Shown here: positions 6,130 to 12,007 of the stretch, piece by piece
Layout of the letters: every line of letters begins with the position of its first letter
Position numbering within the stretch: the first letter of the stretch is position 1
From: Actinomycetes bacterium
GTDB taxonomy: Bacteria; Actinomycetota; Acidimicrobiia; Acidimicrobiales; RAAP-2
Reading direction: 5' to 3'
DNA: 12,007 nucleotides
NCBI GenBank assembly: GCA_021800645.1
Contig: JAJYYT010000027.1
Coordinates: 1 to 12,007 of the forward strand
The notes under the pieces: generated by a model
What the model was told of the DNA's origin: nothing
The model's database searches: none
Seen by the model: the letters and a program-made list of their open reading frames with translations, nothing else
Made by a program: the position numbers and the translations under genes

Positions 6130-6942
6130 TCAGGGACCCCGCCGGGCAACGAGGTTCAGCCGAACGTAGTCGATCACCGGCTCGGGCATCGCCGCCACGA
6201 CCCGCTCGACGAATGGCCGCCTCTCGGCAGGGGCCAGTCGGGCGAGATGCTCTCGCAGGATGACGGCCGCGAGGAAGTCCGCCAGCTGCACGTGGTCCTC
6301 GAAGCGCGTCGGCTCCGCGTTCGTCCACACGTGGACGTCGACGAAACCTGCACGTTCGAGCCGCACCGCAGTTTCGCCCGGGGACGCGTAGAGCCACGTG
6401 CCGAGACGCTCGACTCCGAGCGAGCGCACCGCATCCAAGAGTGCACGCAAATTGCCCTGTGCACCGCACTGCGCGACGAGCTGGGCTCGCGGTCGCATCA
6501 CCGTGCGCAGGTTGGCGAAGAGCCGGTCGTGATCCGTGACCCAGTGGAAGGTCGCAGTCGAGAGCACCGCGTCGACCGGAGCGTCCTCGCCCAGGGTCGT
6601 CGGGCCGAGCCCGAGGAGATCGGTCTCGACGAAGTGCACCCGCTGGCGGTGCGACGCGAGGCGGGTCCGCGCGTGCGCGAGCATTGCGGCCGACGCGTCC
6701 AGTGCCACGACGCGACCTTGGGGCAGCCGCCCGAGCAACTGCTCGGTGACGCGGCCGCTCCCGCAGCCTGCGTCCAGCACCGTTTCCTGTCCGGTGAGCT
6801 CCAGCCACCCGACGACCGCCGCCCCCCACCGGGTCTGGGGATCGGCGAGCCGGTCGTAGGCCACCGCGTCCCAATCGGAGCCGTGTTGGCCATCGCTCTC
6901 GCTGACCGTCGAAGCGTCGGAACCCTCGACCATCTCGGTCAT
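6130..6942 (-). CDS. SAM-dependent class I methyltransferase, trans-aconitate methyltransferase-like
   Basis: A 270-residue Rossmann-fold methyltransferase. SAM-binding motif I is at 55-63 (VLDAGCGSG), the ribose-binding acid follows in VVALDAS (D82), and STATFHWVTDHDRLFANLR is the motif typical of the trans-aconitate 2-methyltransferase branch. The opening WDAVAYDRLADPQTRW also fits that branch. The first 20 residues are poorly conserved in style, so translation might instead start at the ATG encoding MVEGSD. I chose ATG 6942 because it overlaps the stop of the upstream deaminase gene as ATGA (6939-6942), which indicates coupling. The substrate cannot be read from sequence: many members of this branch methylate small carboxylic acids, but annotation by resemblance is often wrong. 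Confidence 0.85.
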   Translation of the reverse strand: MTEMVEGSDASTVSESDGQHGSDWDAVAYDRLADPQTRWGAAVVGWLELTGQETVLDAGCGSGRVTEQLLGRLPQGRVVALDASAAMLAHARTRLASHRQRVHFVETDLLGLGPTTLGEDAPVDAVLSTATFHWVTDHDRLFANLRTVMRPRAQLVAQCGAQGNLRALLDAVRSLGVERLGTWLYASPGETAVRLERAGFVDVHVWTNAEPTRFEDHVQLADFLAAVILREHLARLAPAERRPFVERVVAAMPEPVIDYVRLNLVARRGP

Positions 6943-7988
6943 GAGACATGCTCGCAAAATCTGTCGAGGTCCGAGAGCAGGTCGTGCTTTCGGTCAGGCG
7001 TCGCGAAGCTCGCTTCGATCGACGTGCGGGCGATCGCTGCGATCAAACGAAGATCCCAGTCGAAGACTTCCGCACAGCTCGTGTACTCCGCGGCGACGGA
7101 CGTCTTGAAGAGAATCGGATCATCGGTGTTGAGGCTCACCCGCACGCCCGCAGCCCGGAGCGTCTCGAGGGGATGTGCGCTGAGCGACGGGACGAGCCCG
7201 AGCTGGACGTTGGAGGTCGGGCATATGTCCAGTGGGGTGCCGTCTGCGGCAAGCTCCGCGACGAGCCGTGGATCCTCGACCGCGCGGACCCCATGGTCGA
7301 TCCGCTCGACACGGAGCAACTCGACGGCGTCGCGAATGCCCTCGGGGCCCGAGGACTCCCCGGCGTGCGCACAGGTGTGCAGTCCCGCGCGCCGTGCGCG
7401 CGCGAACAGGGGAGCGAAGCGTTCGCCGGTGCGGCCTGCAGCGGCTTCGTCACCGTCGACCGAGAGCGCGACGACGCGCTCTGGTCGAGCGTCGAGGAGC
7501 CAGTCCACGAGCTCGACCGACTCCTGCGGAGGCTGGGTGCGCGTCAGGCTGAGGCACAGTGCCGACGTCACGCCGTGGTCCGTCTCGCCGGCGAGGAAGC
7601 CTCTGTCGAGGAATCCGATGAACGTGCCGAGCTCGTTTCGCCATGCCGGCCAGTGGGTCGGGTTGAAGATGACGTCGACGTGTCCGACGCCCTCAGCGCT
7701 GGCGCGTTGGGTGATCTCGTAGGCGATCCGTTCCACGAGCTCCCCCTTGGTGACCAGGGCGCACGCGCGGTCGAGGCACCTGAGGAACTCCGTCAGGTCC
7801 GCAAAGCGCGGCGCCCCCGGAACGCGGTCCAAGGAGGCACCAGTTCGGCCGGGATCGTCGAGGCCGACTGCGTCGAGCGGTATGCAACCTTCGAGGTGAA
7901 GGTGGACCTCTGCCTTGGGGAGGTGACGGACCCAGTGGAGCGTCCCAGGATCAGTGGCGTCAGCTGTCGGGTCGGAAGCCATGTGCAT
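6939..7988 (-). CDS. Adenosine deaminase-family metallo-hydrolase
   Basis: An amidohydrolase-fold deaminase of 349 residues, a usual family length. Zinc ligands and catalytic residues are visible: LPKAEVHLHLEG (H29 and H31), CAHAGES (His ligand and catalytic Glu), ERIDHG, and SLNTDDP (Asp ligand). The family removes the amino group from adenosine, adenine, or in some actinobacteria aminodeoxyfutalosine, and this sequence alone does not decide among them. The start is ATG 7988, with ATG 7982 close behind; a longer frame reaching 8042 would add 18 residues not typical of the family, just before LPKAEVHLH. It is the first gene of a two-gene - strand unit with the methyltransferase and is divergent from the exporter. 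Confidence 0.88.
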   Translation of the reverse strand: MHMASDPTADATDPGTLHWVRHLPKAEVHLHLEGCIPLDAVGLDDPGRTGASLDRVPGAPRFADLTEFLRCLDRACALVTKGELVERIAYEITQRASAEGVGHVDVIFNPTHWPAWRNELGTFIGFLDRGFLAGETDHGVTSALCLSLTRTQPPQESVELVDWLLDARPERVVALSVDGDEAAAGRTGERFAPLFARARRAGLHTCAHAGESSGPEGIRDAVELLRVERIDHGVRAVEDPRLVAELAADGTPLDICPTSNVQLGLVPSLSAHPLETLRAAGVRVSLNTDDPILFKTSVAAEYTSCAEVFDWDLRLIAAIARTSIEASFATPDRKHDLLSDLDRFCEHVS

Positions 7989-8059
7989 GGCTCGAGCGTA
8001 CGTGGCATGAGCGAAGAACAACGCTCGGTCGTGCGTGCCCATTGGGTAGAGATGCGAAC
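7989..8059. promoter_or_regulatory. Divergent promoter region, deaminase and exporter
   Basis: This 71-bp gap separates two divergent genes and must hold the deaminase promoter, and the exporter promoter too if translation starts at 8060. I see only weak candidates: TTGTTC and TACGCT on the - strand with a too-short 15-bp spacer, and TAGAGA at 8047-8052 on the + strand, 7 nt before ATG 8060, which would suit a nearly leaderless transcript. No clear operator palindrome is present. Confidence 0.25.
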
Positions 8060-9811
8060 ATGGCAGTGCGTCACCACTCCTTCTTCCAGGTACCGTTGTG
8101 GTGCGATGCGCGTGAGACCGGACGTACCGTGAGGAAGTTCGCCCGGCCTTCGAACGCCTCGAACGCGGCCACTTCGGGCATGGGCGTGCCCGCGCCCCCA
8201 GGGCAGTTCGCGGCAGGAGACGGCCGCAGCGAGGAGGGGATCGAGCTGCGCACCGGAGGGCTCGGGTCCCCCGGGCAGGCCGCTGCCCTCGCGACTCTCT
8301 GCATGGTCCTCTTCCTCACCTTCTTGGACAACACCGTGGTGAGTGTCGGGCTCGCTGACATCCAGACGTCTCTGCACGCGGGGGTGACTGCGCTGCAATG
8401 GGTGGTCGACGGCTACGCACTCACGTTTGCAACCTTCATGCTCGCAGCCGGCACCATGGGCGACCTCCTCGGCCGGAAGAAGGCGATGCTCACCGGTGTC
8501 GCGATCTTCTGCGGAGGTTCGATCGTGTGCGCGACCGCTCCCAGCTCGGGCTGGCTGATCGCAGGCCGCGTGATCATGGGCATCGGGGCAGCGGCGTCGG
8601 AACCCGGGACGCTGTCCGTGCTGCGCCACGTCTACCCCGACCGGGCGACGAGGGCCAACGCGCTCGGCGTGTGGGCGGCAGTGTCGGGGCTGTCGCTCGC
8701 GTTGGGTCCGGTCATCGCGGGCACTCTGGTCGGTGTGTCGAGCTGGCGAGCGATCTTCTGGTTCAATCTCGGCTTCGGCCTCCTCGCTTTCTCGATGGCG
8801 CTGACGTTCGTACCCGAGTCTTCAGACCCCGAGGGGCGACAGTTCGACTGGGCCGGCATGCTGCTTGGTGGCGCGGCACTTGGAGCGGTCTCCTTCGCGA
8901 TCATCCAAGGGGAGCTCTTCGGATACGCGACGTGGTGGATCGACGGCCTGTTCGCGGCGTCGGTGCTCTTCGGGGTGGTGTTCCTGCTGGTCGAGCGGGC
9001 ACGGACGAGCCCCATGATCGACCTCGGGCTGTTTCGCAGGCCACCGTTCTTCGGTTCGAATTTTGTCGCGTTCGCGACGTTCTTCGGGACCTTCTCTATC
9101 TTCTTCTTCACGGCGCTCTATGTACAGGTGGTCATCACACAGTCTGCCTACCAGACGGCGCTCGACTTCCTTCCGATGGCGGCCGCGCTCATCCTCGGCT
9201 CCGCCCTCGCCGGTCCGTGGGTCGCTCGAGCCGGTGCCCGGGTCCCGATGGTCGTCGGCTGCACGCTCGCCGCGACGGGCATCTTCATCACCAGCGCGAC
9301 GCTTGGCGCGCACTCGGGGTTCGGCACGCTCGGCTGGACCCTTCCGATCGCCGGGCTCGGCTTCGGCATTGCGCTCGTGCCTGTCACGTCGGCCGCGCTG
9401 ACCGTGGTACCGCCTCAGCGCTCAGGCATGGCGGCGTCTGCCACCAACACGAGCAGGGAGCTCGGCGCGGTCGTCGGGGTCGCGGTCCTGGGTGCGGTCG
9501 TCGATTCGAAGCTGACCGGTGAGCTCGCATATCGGCTGAGGGCTCTTGGCATCCCGCCGAGCTTCCAGAGCCTGGTGATCAACGCCGTCTCGAGCGGCGG
9601 CCTGAGCTCGAGCGCGGCCTCGCAGGCTGAGCACAGCCACACAGTCCACGTCGCCAACCTGGCGACCAAGGTCGTCCACGCGGCATACGAAGCCTTCGGG
9701 TCCGGCCTCCACCTCTCGTTCGACATTGCTGGGAGCCTTCTCGCTCTGAGCGCCGTCGTCGCAGCGGTGACCGTGCGCCGCCCCAGGTCCCTGGAACGCT
9801 ACGAGCCCTAG
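8060..9811 (+). CDS. MFS drug exporter, DHA2 (EmrB/QacA) family, 14 transmembrane helices
   Basis: A proton-driven inner-membrane exporter. Family motifs are clear: FLDNTVVSVGLADIQ in helix 1, GTMGDLLGRKKAML in the loop between helices 2 and 3 (motif A), ALGPVIAGTLVGVSSWRAIF in the helix 5 region (motif C), and a long helix-rich body with about 14 hydrophobic spans. The extended hydrophilic stretch before the last helix (roughly SSSAASQAEHSHTVH) is normal for DHA2 proteins. The start is uncertain. ATG 8060 leaves about 75 residues before helix 1, longer than usual; ATG 8180 would leave about 35; TTG 8042 is also in frame. None has a strong ribosome site. The substrate is unknown. No regulator gene adjoins it; it is divergent from the deaminase gene. 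Confidence 0.88.
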   Translation: MAVRHHSFFQVPLWCDARETGRTVRKFARPSNASNAATSGMGVPAPPGQFAAGDGRSEEGIELRTGGLGSPGQAAALATLCMVLFLTFLDNTVVSVGLADIQTSLHAGVTALQWVVDGYALTFATFMLAAGTMGDLLGRKKAMLTGVAIFCGGSIVCATAPSSGWLIAGRVIMGIGAAASEPGTLSVLRHVYPDRATRANALGVWAAVSGLSLALGPVIAGTLVGVSSWRAIFWFNLGFGLLAFSMALTFVPESSDPEGRQFDWAGMLLGGAALGAVSFAIIQGELFGYATWWIDGLFAASVLFGVVFLLVERARTSPMIDLGLFRRPPFFGSNFVAFATFFGTFSIFFFTALYVQVVITQSAYQTALDFLPMAAALILGSALAGPWVARAGARVPMVVGCTLAATGIFITSATLGAHSGFGTLGWTLPIAGLGFGIALVPVTSAALTVVPPQRSGMAASATNTSRELGAVVGVAVLGAVVDSKLTGELAYRLRALGIPPSFQSLVINAVSSGGLSSSAASQAEHSHTVHVANLATKVVHAAYEAFGSGLHLSFDIAGSLLALSAVVAAVTVRRPRSLERYEP

Positions 9812-10084
9812 CGCGCGCGACGAGCTGCAGGCGGTTCGGCTGCGCAAGGCGGTGCCGGTTGGCGGAGTGGTGGCGCTTCGTCCTCGGCCATCTCGTCAAT
9901 GCCGATCGGGCCTTCGGACCGTCCCTCGGGGAGCTGGCGGGCACACCGGGTCGTCGGAGGCGGTCTTCATGGTCTCTTCCTCCGAGCGAGCAGGGCGTGC
10001 CGGGCAGACGTGGGGAGTCTCGGCTCGCATCCGCGCGGGCGAGCTCGCCGTGCTCGTGCGACTGAGGCCTCGGTGCCCGCGAAC

Positions 10085-10177
10085 CTGGGGATTGCCTGGG
10101 GACAGCGGACCTTACACTTGGGGATGACACGTCCACACCTGGGGAGATCGCCGACAATTGTGGGGACAACCTCGGGA
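10085..10177. repeat. Helically phased array of TGGGGA motifs
   Basis: GGGGA begins at 10087, 10098, 10120, 10141 and 10162, with steps of 11, 22, 21 and 21 bp, and a weaker CGGGA follows 11 bp later at 10173. Each full copy is preceded by T, usually CT or TT, so the core is YTGGGGA (the last reads TGTGGGGA). Spacing by whole helical turns puts every site on one DNA face, as in binding arrays at insertion-sequence ends (for example IS21-type multiple terminal repeats), iterons, or regulator arrays. Outside the core the 21-bp units agree little. Confidence 0.6.
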
Positions 10178-10228
10178 TTTCCGTTCGGCCTCTTGCCTTT
10201 TCGCGCGTGGAGGTGCACGCTTTGGATT

Positions 10229-10244
10229 GTTCGAGTGATCGAAC
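10229..10244. promoter_or_regulatory. Perfect 6-bp-arm inverted repeat
   Basis: GTTCGA (10229-10234), spacer GTGA, TCGAAC (10239-10244). It could be a dimeric regulator site or a short RNA hairpin with a GTGA (GNRA-type) loop. The arm order is the reverse of the actinobacterial LexA box, so it is not an SOS operator. Confidence 0.35.
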
Positions 10245-10448
10245 CCGTCATCGGACGGAGGGGCGCCGCAAGGCGGACCGACGGACGAGCGATCGGCGGA
10301 GCCGCAAGGCCAAACCGAACGTCCTCAAGGAAGGCTGCAAGGCTGACCGGATGGACCGGCTGGTGCCGAGAGGCACGAGTCGAAGGCGGGGGAAGGACAT
10401 TCGAGCAGAGGTGGCCCGCAAGAACGGGCCGGGAGCTCCCTGGAGCTC
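10245..10448 (+). ncRNA. Candidate structured RNA: cluster of hairpins, several with GNRA loops
   Basis: On the + strand the stretch folds locally into CCGTC-ATCG-GACGG (10245-10258), CGCC-GCAA-GGCG (10264-10275), GCC-GCAA-GGC (10301-10310), a weaker G-U-containing copy around CTGCAAGGC (10335-10343), GTGCC-GAGA-GGCAC (10363-10376), GGCCCG-CAAGAA-CGGGCC (10413-10430) and GAGCTCC-CT-GGAGCTC (10433-10448). GCAA and GAGA are GNRA tetraloops only in this orientation, which points to a + strand transcript. It lacks the landmarks I know for RNase P RNA, tmRNA or group II domain V. An omega-RNA or HEARO-like element is possible but I recognise no diagnostic motif. GC-rich DNA forms short stems by chance, and no promoter is clear, so this stays a candidate. 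Confidence 0.3.
10264..10350 (+). repeat. Three degenerate repeats built on GCYGCAAGGC
   Basis: GCCGCAAGGC at 10265-10274 and 10301-10310 and GCTGCAAGGC at 10334-10343, spaced 36 and 33 nt apart, each followed within a few bases by ACCGA or ACCGG. The third keeps pairing only through G-U. They look like diverged copies of one hairpin module. Confidence 0.4.
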
Positions 10449-10500
10449 GCGGCGCTGTCGACGGGAACGGGGTTGTCCGACACTGCCCCGGGAACGGAGA

Positions 10501-10530
10501 CCTCGGGTCGCCATGGCGTTGGCCCCGAGG
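10501..10530 (-). terminator. Hairpin after the CDF exporter gene
   Basis: CCTCGGG (10501-10507) pairs perfectly with CCCGAGG (10524-10530) across a 16-nt loop that contains the palindrome CGCCATGGCG. It begins 11 nt past the exporter's stop on the - strand. The following - strand sequence is TCTCCGTTCC, only weakly T-rich, so it is a plausible but not classical terminator. Confidence 0.4.
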
Positions 10531-10541
10531 AGCTGGACGGT

Positions 10542-11507
10542 CTAGGCCGGACGGTTACTCGGGGTCTCGCCGCGTCCGGGGGCATGGAGCGCGTCGTCGA
10601 CGCTGCAGGGATCGGCGAGCTGGTCGTCGCAGCGCTCGCACTCCATCTCGAACGTGGTGTGCGCGATGTCGAATTGGGGGGAGACGTGCCGCCGGACCGC
10701 CGCGCCGACCGCCTGCGCGGCCTCCAGGGTGGGGTGGCCGGTGAGAACGAGATGTGCGGAGAGCGCGCGGTAGTCGCTCGACAAGCTCCACACGTGGAGG
10801 TCGTGGACCTCGGCGACTCCATCCACCGACGTGAGCGCCTTGCGCAGCTCGCTGAGGTCCACGTCCGACGGCGTCGACTCCAAGAGCACGTCTGCGCTCT
10901 GCCGCACGACCCGCACCGCCTGGGCGAGGATGAGGAGGGAGACGGCGAGGGCCGCCGCGGGGTCCGCCAGGTCGGCGCGTCGGCCAACCAAGGCGACCAC
11001 GATCCCGGCGACCACCACCCCCGCCGAGGCTGCCGCGTCCGCCGCCATGTGGAGCGCGGCGCTTCGCAGGTTGAGGTCACGGCCAGGGTCGCGCAGCGTC
11101 AGCGCCGCCGCCGCGTTCACCACGAGGGCCGCACCCGCCACCTCGCTCATGAGCGGTCCGTGGACGGCTGCCGGGTGGAGCAACCTGTAGACGGCGAGCG
11201 CCACCACCGCGCAGGTGACGAGCGCGAGGAAAGTGGCGTTGGCCAGGGCGGCCAGGATGGTGCCTCGGTGGTTGCCGTAGGTGCGCTGCTCGCTTCGGGG
11301 CCGCAATGCCCAGCGCAGCGCGGCCAGCGAGAGAACGATCGCCCCGACGTCTGCCAGATTGTGGCCCGCGTCGGACAGGAGCGCCGATGATCGTGCGGCG
11401 AGCCCGGCGATGATCTCGGCCACGACCAGGGCGCCGTTGACGGCGGCTGCAGCCACGAGGCGGCGACTCCGCCTCGGCGCCGCCGGGGTGGCGCCGGGCG
11501 TGGTCAT
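10542..11507 (-). CDS. Cation diffusion facilitator (CzcD/ZitB-like) metal exporter
   Basis: A 321-residue inner-membrane antiporter expected to export zinc or related divalent cations in exchange for protons. Six helices are predicted; the two transport-site motifs are HNLAD (H49, D53, preceded by SDAG) in helix 2 and HMAAD (H153, D157) in helix 5. This HxxxD pair is the zinc-type arrangement. The cytoplasmic C-terminal domain carries VAEVHDLHVWSLSSDYRALS, and the end has CERCDD, a possible extra metal-binding tail. No His-rich loop lies between helices 4 and 5. ATG 11507 overlaps the upstream gene's TGA as ATGA, so its translation is probably coupled. No metal-responsive regulator is visible in the window. 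Confidence 0.92.
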   Translation of the reverse strand: MTTPGATPAAPRRSRRLVAAAAVNGALVVAEIIAGLAARSSALLSDAGHNLADVGAIVLSLAALRWALRPRSEQRTYGNHRGTILAALANATFLALVTCAVVALAVYRLLHPAAVHGPLMSEVAGAALVVNAAAALTLRDPGRDLNLRSAALHMAADAAASAGVVVAGIVVALVGRRADLADPAAALAVSLLILAQAVRVVRQSADVLLESTPSDVDLSELRKALTSVDGVAEVHDLHVWSLSSDYRALSAHLVLTGHPTLEAAQAVGAAVRRHVSPQFDIAHTTFEMECERCDDQLADPCSVDDALHAPGRGETPSNRPA

Positions 11508-12007
11508 TGCCCGACGACGGGCTCCGACGACCAGAGCTGCGCGGGCCGCTCGCCGCGTCCGACTTCCCGCGCGAGCTCGGCCTGCACCAATGGCACGTCG
11601 GCGGCGTGGGTCACGCCGATGCAGCGGCCCGAGGCTCGTAGCACCTTCACCTCTGCCGCCCCCGCCGAGCTCTCCCGCCGTTGGGCGAGCAGCCTGTCGA
11701 CGACCTCGGGGAGGAGCACCTCGCCGCCCTGTGCGAAGTCCGCGGCCGCCTCGAGCAACCCGAGCATCTCCGCCGTGAAGCCCCAGAGGTTCATGGAGAC
11801 GAGCTGGTCTGGATCGAGCTCCTTCGGTTCGTGCCCGTCGCCCGCGACGATGCGCCCATCGGGGAGCGGGGTCACGTGGCGGCGCTCCTCCACCGTCTCG
11901 AGCATGTCCTCGGCGTCGACCCGGCAGAGCCCGCGAGTCACAGGCGCGTCACCCAGCAAGGAGGCGCGTAGCCGGTAGCAGACGGCGGCGTTCACTGGCT
12001 CGCTACG
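11504..12007 (-). CDS. C-terminal part of a sugar-nucleotidyltransferase-like protein (5' end outside window)
   Basis: The frame is open to the window edge, so at least the last 167 codons of a larger gene are present. An internal GTG at 11995 is not credible as the start, since the conserved pattern PVNAAVCYRLR runs across it. Visible features are PVTRGLCRVD, then VSMNLWGFTAEML, LLPEVVDRLL, and CIGVTHAADVPLVQAEL near the end. I recall this arrangement from the C-terminal half of bacterial NTP-transferase-fold proteins annotated as nucleotidyltransferases or NDP-sugar pyrophosphorylases. The catalytic N-terminal half, with the GxGTRxxP-type motif, would lie outside the window. Its TGA overlaps the ATG of the metal exporter (ATGA), an unusual pairing with no obvious shared function. 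Confidence 0.72.
   Translation of the reverse strand, partial: RSEPVNAAVCYRLRASLLGDAPVTRGLCRVDAEDMLETVEERRHVTPLPDGRIVAGDGHEPKELDPDQLVSMNLWGFTAEMLGLLEAAADFAQGGEVLLPEVVDRLLAQRRESSAGAAEVKVLRASGRCIGVTHAADVPLVQAELAREVGRGERPAQLWSSEPVVGQ

Larger units (their letters stand above)
9812..10541. other. 730-bp gap between convergent genes, no convincing protein gene
   Basis: No reading frame here shows family resemblance or the local codon pattern. Seen in it: a perfect 12-bp palindrome GGCGAGCTCGCC at 10038-10049, five TGGGGA motifs at helical spacing (10085-10177), a GTTCGA/TCGAAC palindrome (10229-10244), a cluster of short hairpins (10245-10448), an inverted repeat TGTCG/CGACA (10456-10482), and a terminator-like hairpin (10501-10530). 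Convergent genes usually have short gaps, so this length suggests a structured RNA, a mobile-element remnant, or both. The first 200 bp (9812-10030) hold nothing I can name. Confidence 0.6.

Noticed and set aside
9852..10169. Small + and - strand ORFs in the gap after the exporter
   Set aside because: No family resemblance, low-complexity Arg/Ser/Pro composition, no ribosome sites, and the frames run through the repeat array.
10128..10170. DnaA boxes or a replication origin
   Set aside because: ACGTCCACA and TGTGGGGACAA only partly match TTGTCCACA-type boxes, no AT-rich unwinding stretch is present, and no dnaA or dnaN gene is nearby.
10229..10244. LexA (SOS) box
   Set aside because: The actinobacterial box is TCGAAC-N4-GTTCGA; here the arms are in the opposite order.
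10207..10545. A + strand ORF of 112 codons over the hairpin cluster
   Set aside because: Arg/Lys-rich composition follows from the repeated GCAAGGC hairpins; nothing suggests a conserved protein.

Overview
The window is GC-rich DNA with strong G/C preference at third codon positions, GTG and TTG starts, and many 4-bp ATGA/GTGA gene overlaps. Together with the protein families present (a Cys-less TOTE-type primase-helicase, an actinobacterial-style LapA-domain protein, a DHA2 exporter, a CzcD-like transporter), this suggests an actinobacterium, perhaps of the Acidimicrobiia kind. That lineage is an inference from style, not from a marker gene. No rRNA or tRNA gene and no CRISPR array were seen.

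Layout, left to right. (1) 1-282: the 3' end of a winged-helix-like protein that enters from outside the window. (2) 328-2015, + strand: a sigma70-like promoter overlapped by an AT-rich palindrome, then a TetR-family repressor and a short-chain dehydrogenase overlapping at ATGA, which looks like an autoregulated two-gene operon. (3) 2051-5950, + strand: a tract with several damaged or odd reading frames. It holds a YjbR/MmcQ-like gene that can only be read by changing frame in a G run, a two-helix LapA-domain membrane protein with a three-copy pentapeptide repeat, an unresolved small membrane ORF, a small acidic conserved protein, and a coiled-coil/primase/SF2-helicase protein whose frame is broken by TAA exactly at helicase motif VI. 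(4) 6130-7988, - strand: an adenosine-deaminase-family enzyme followed by a SAM methyltransferase, overlapping at ATGA. (5) 8060-9811, + strand: a 14-helix DHA2 drug exporter, divergent from the deaminase. (6) 9812-10541: a 730-bp gap between convergent genes with no convincing protein gene. It contains a helically phased TGGGGA array, a 6-bp-arm palindrome, a cluster of small hairpins several of which carry GNRA loops, and a terminator-like hairpin. (7) 10542-12007, - strand: a sugar-nucleotidyltransferase-like gene (5' end outside the window) overlapping a CDF metal exporter at ATGA.

The regions look functionally independent: a repressor-controlled oxidoreductase, a nucleic-acid primase/helicase of the biological-conflict type, purine metabolism plus methyl transfer, drug efflux, and metal efflux. 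The most notable points are the interrupted TOTE-type protein with its overlapping small acidic partner, and the unexplained 730-bp structured gap, which may combine a remnant of an insertion-sequence end with a structured RNA.
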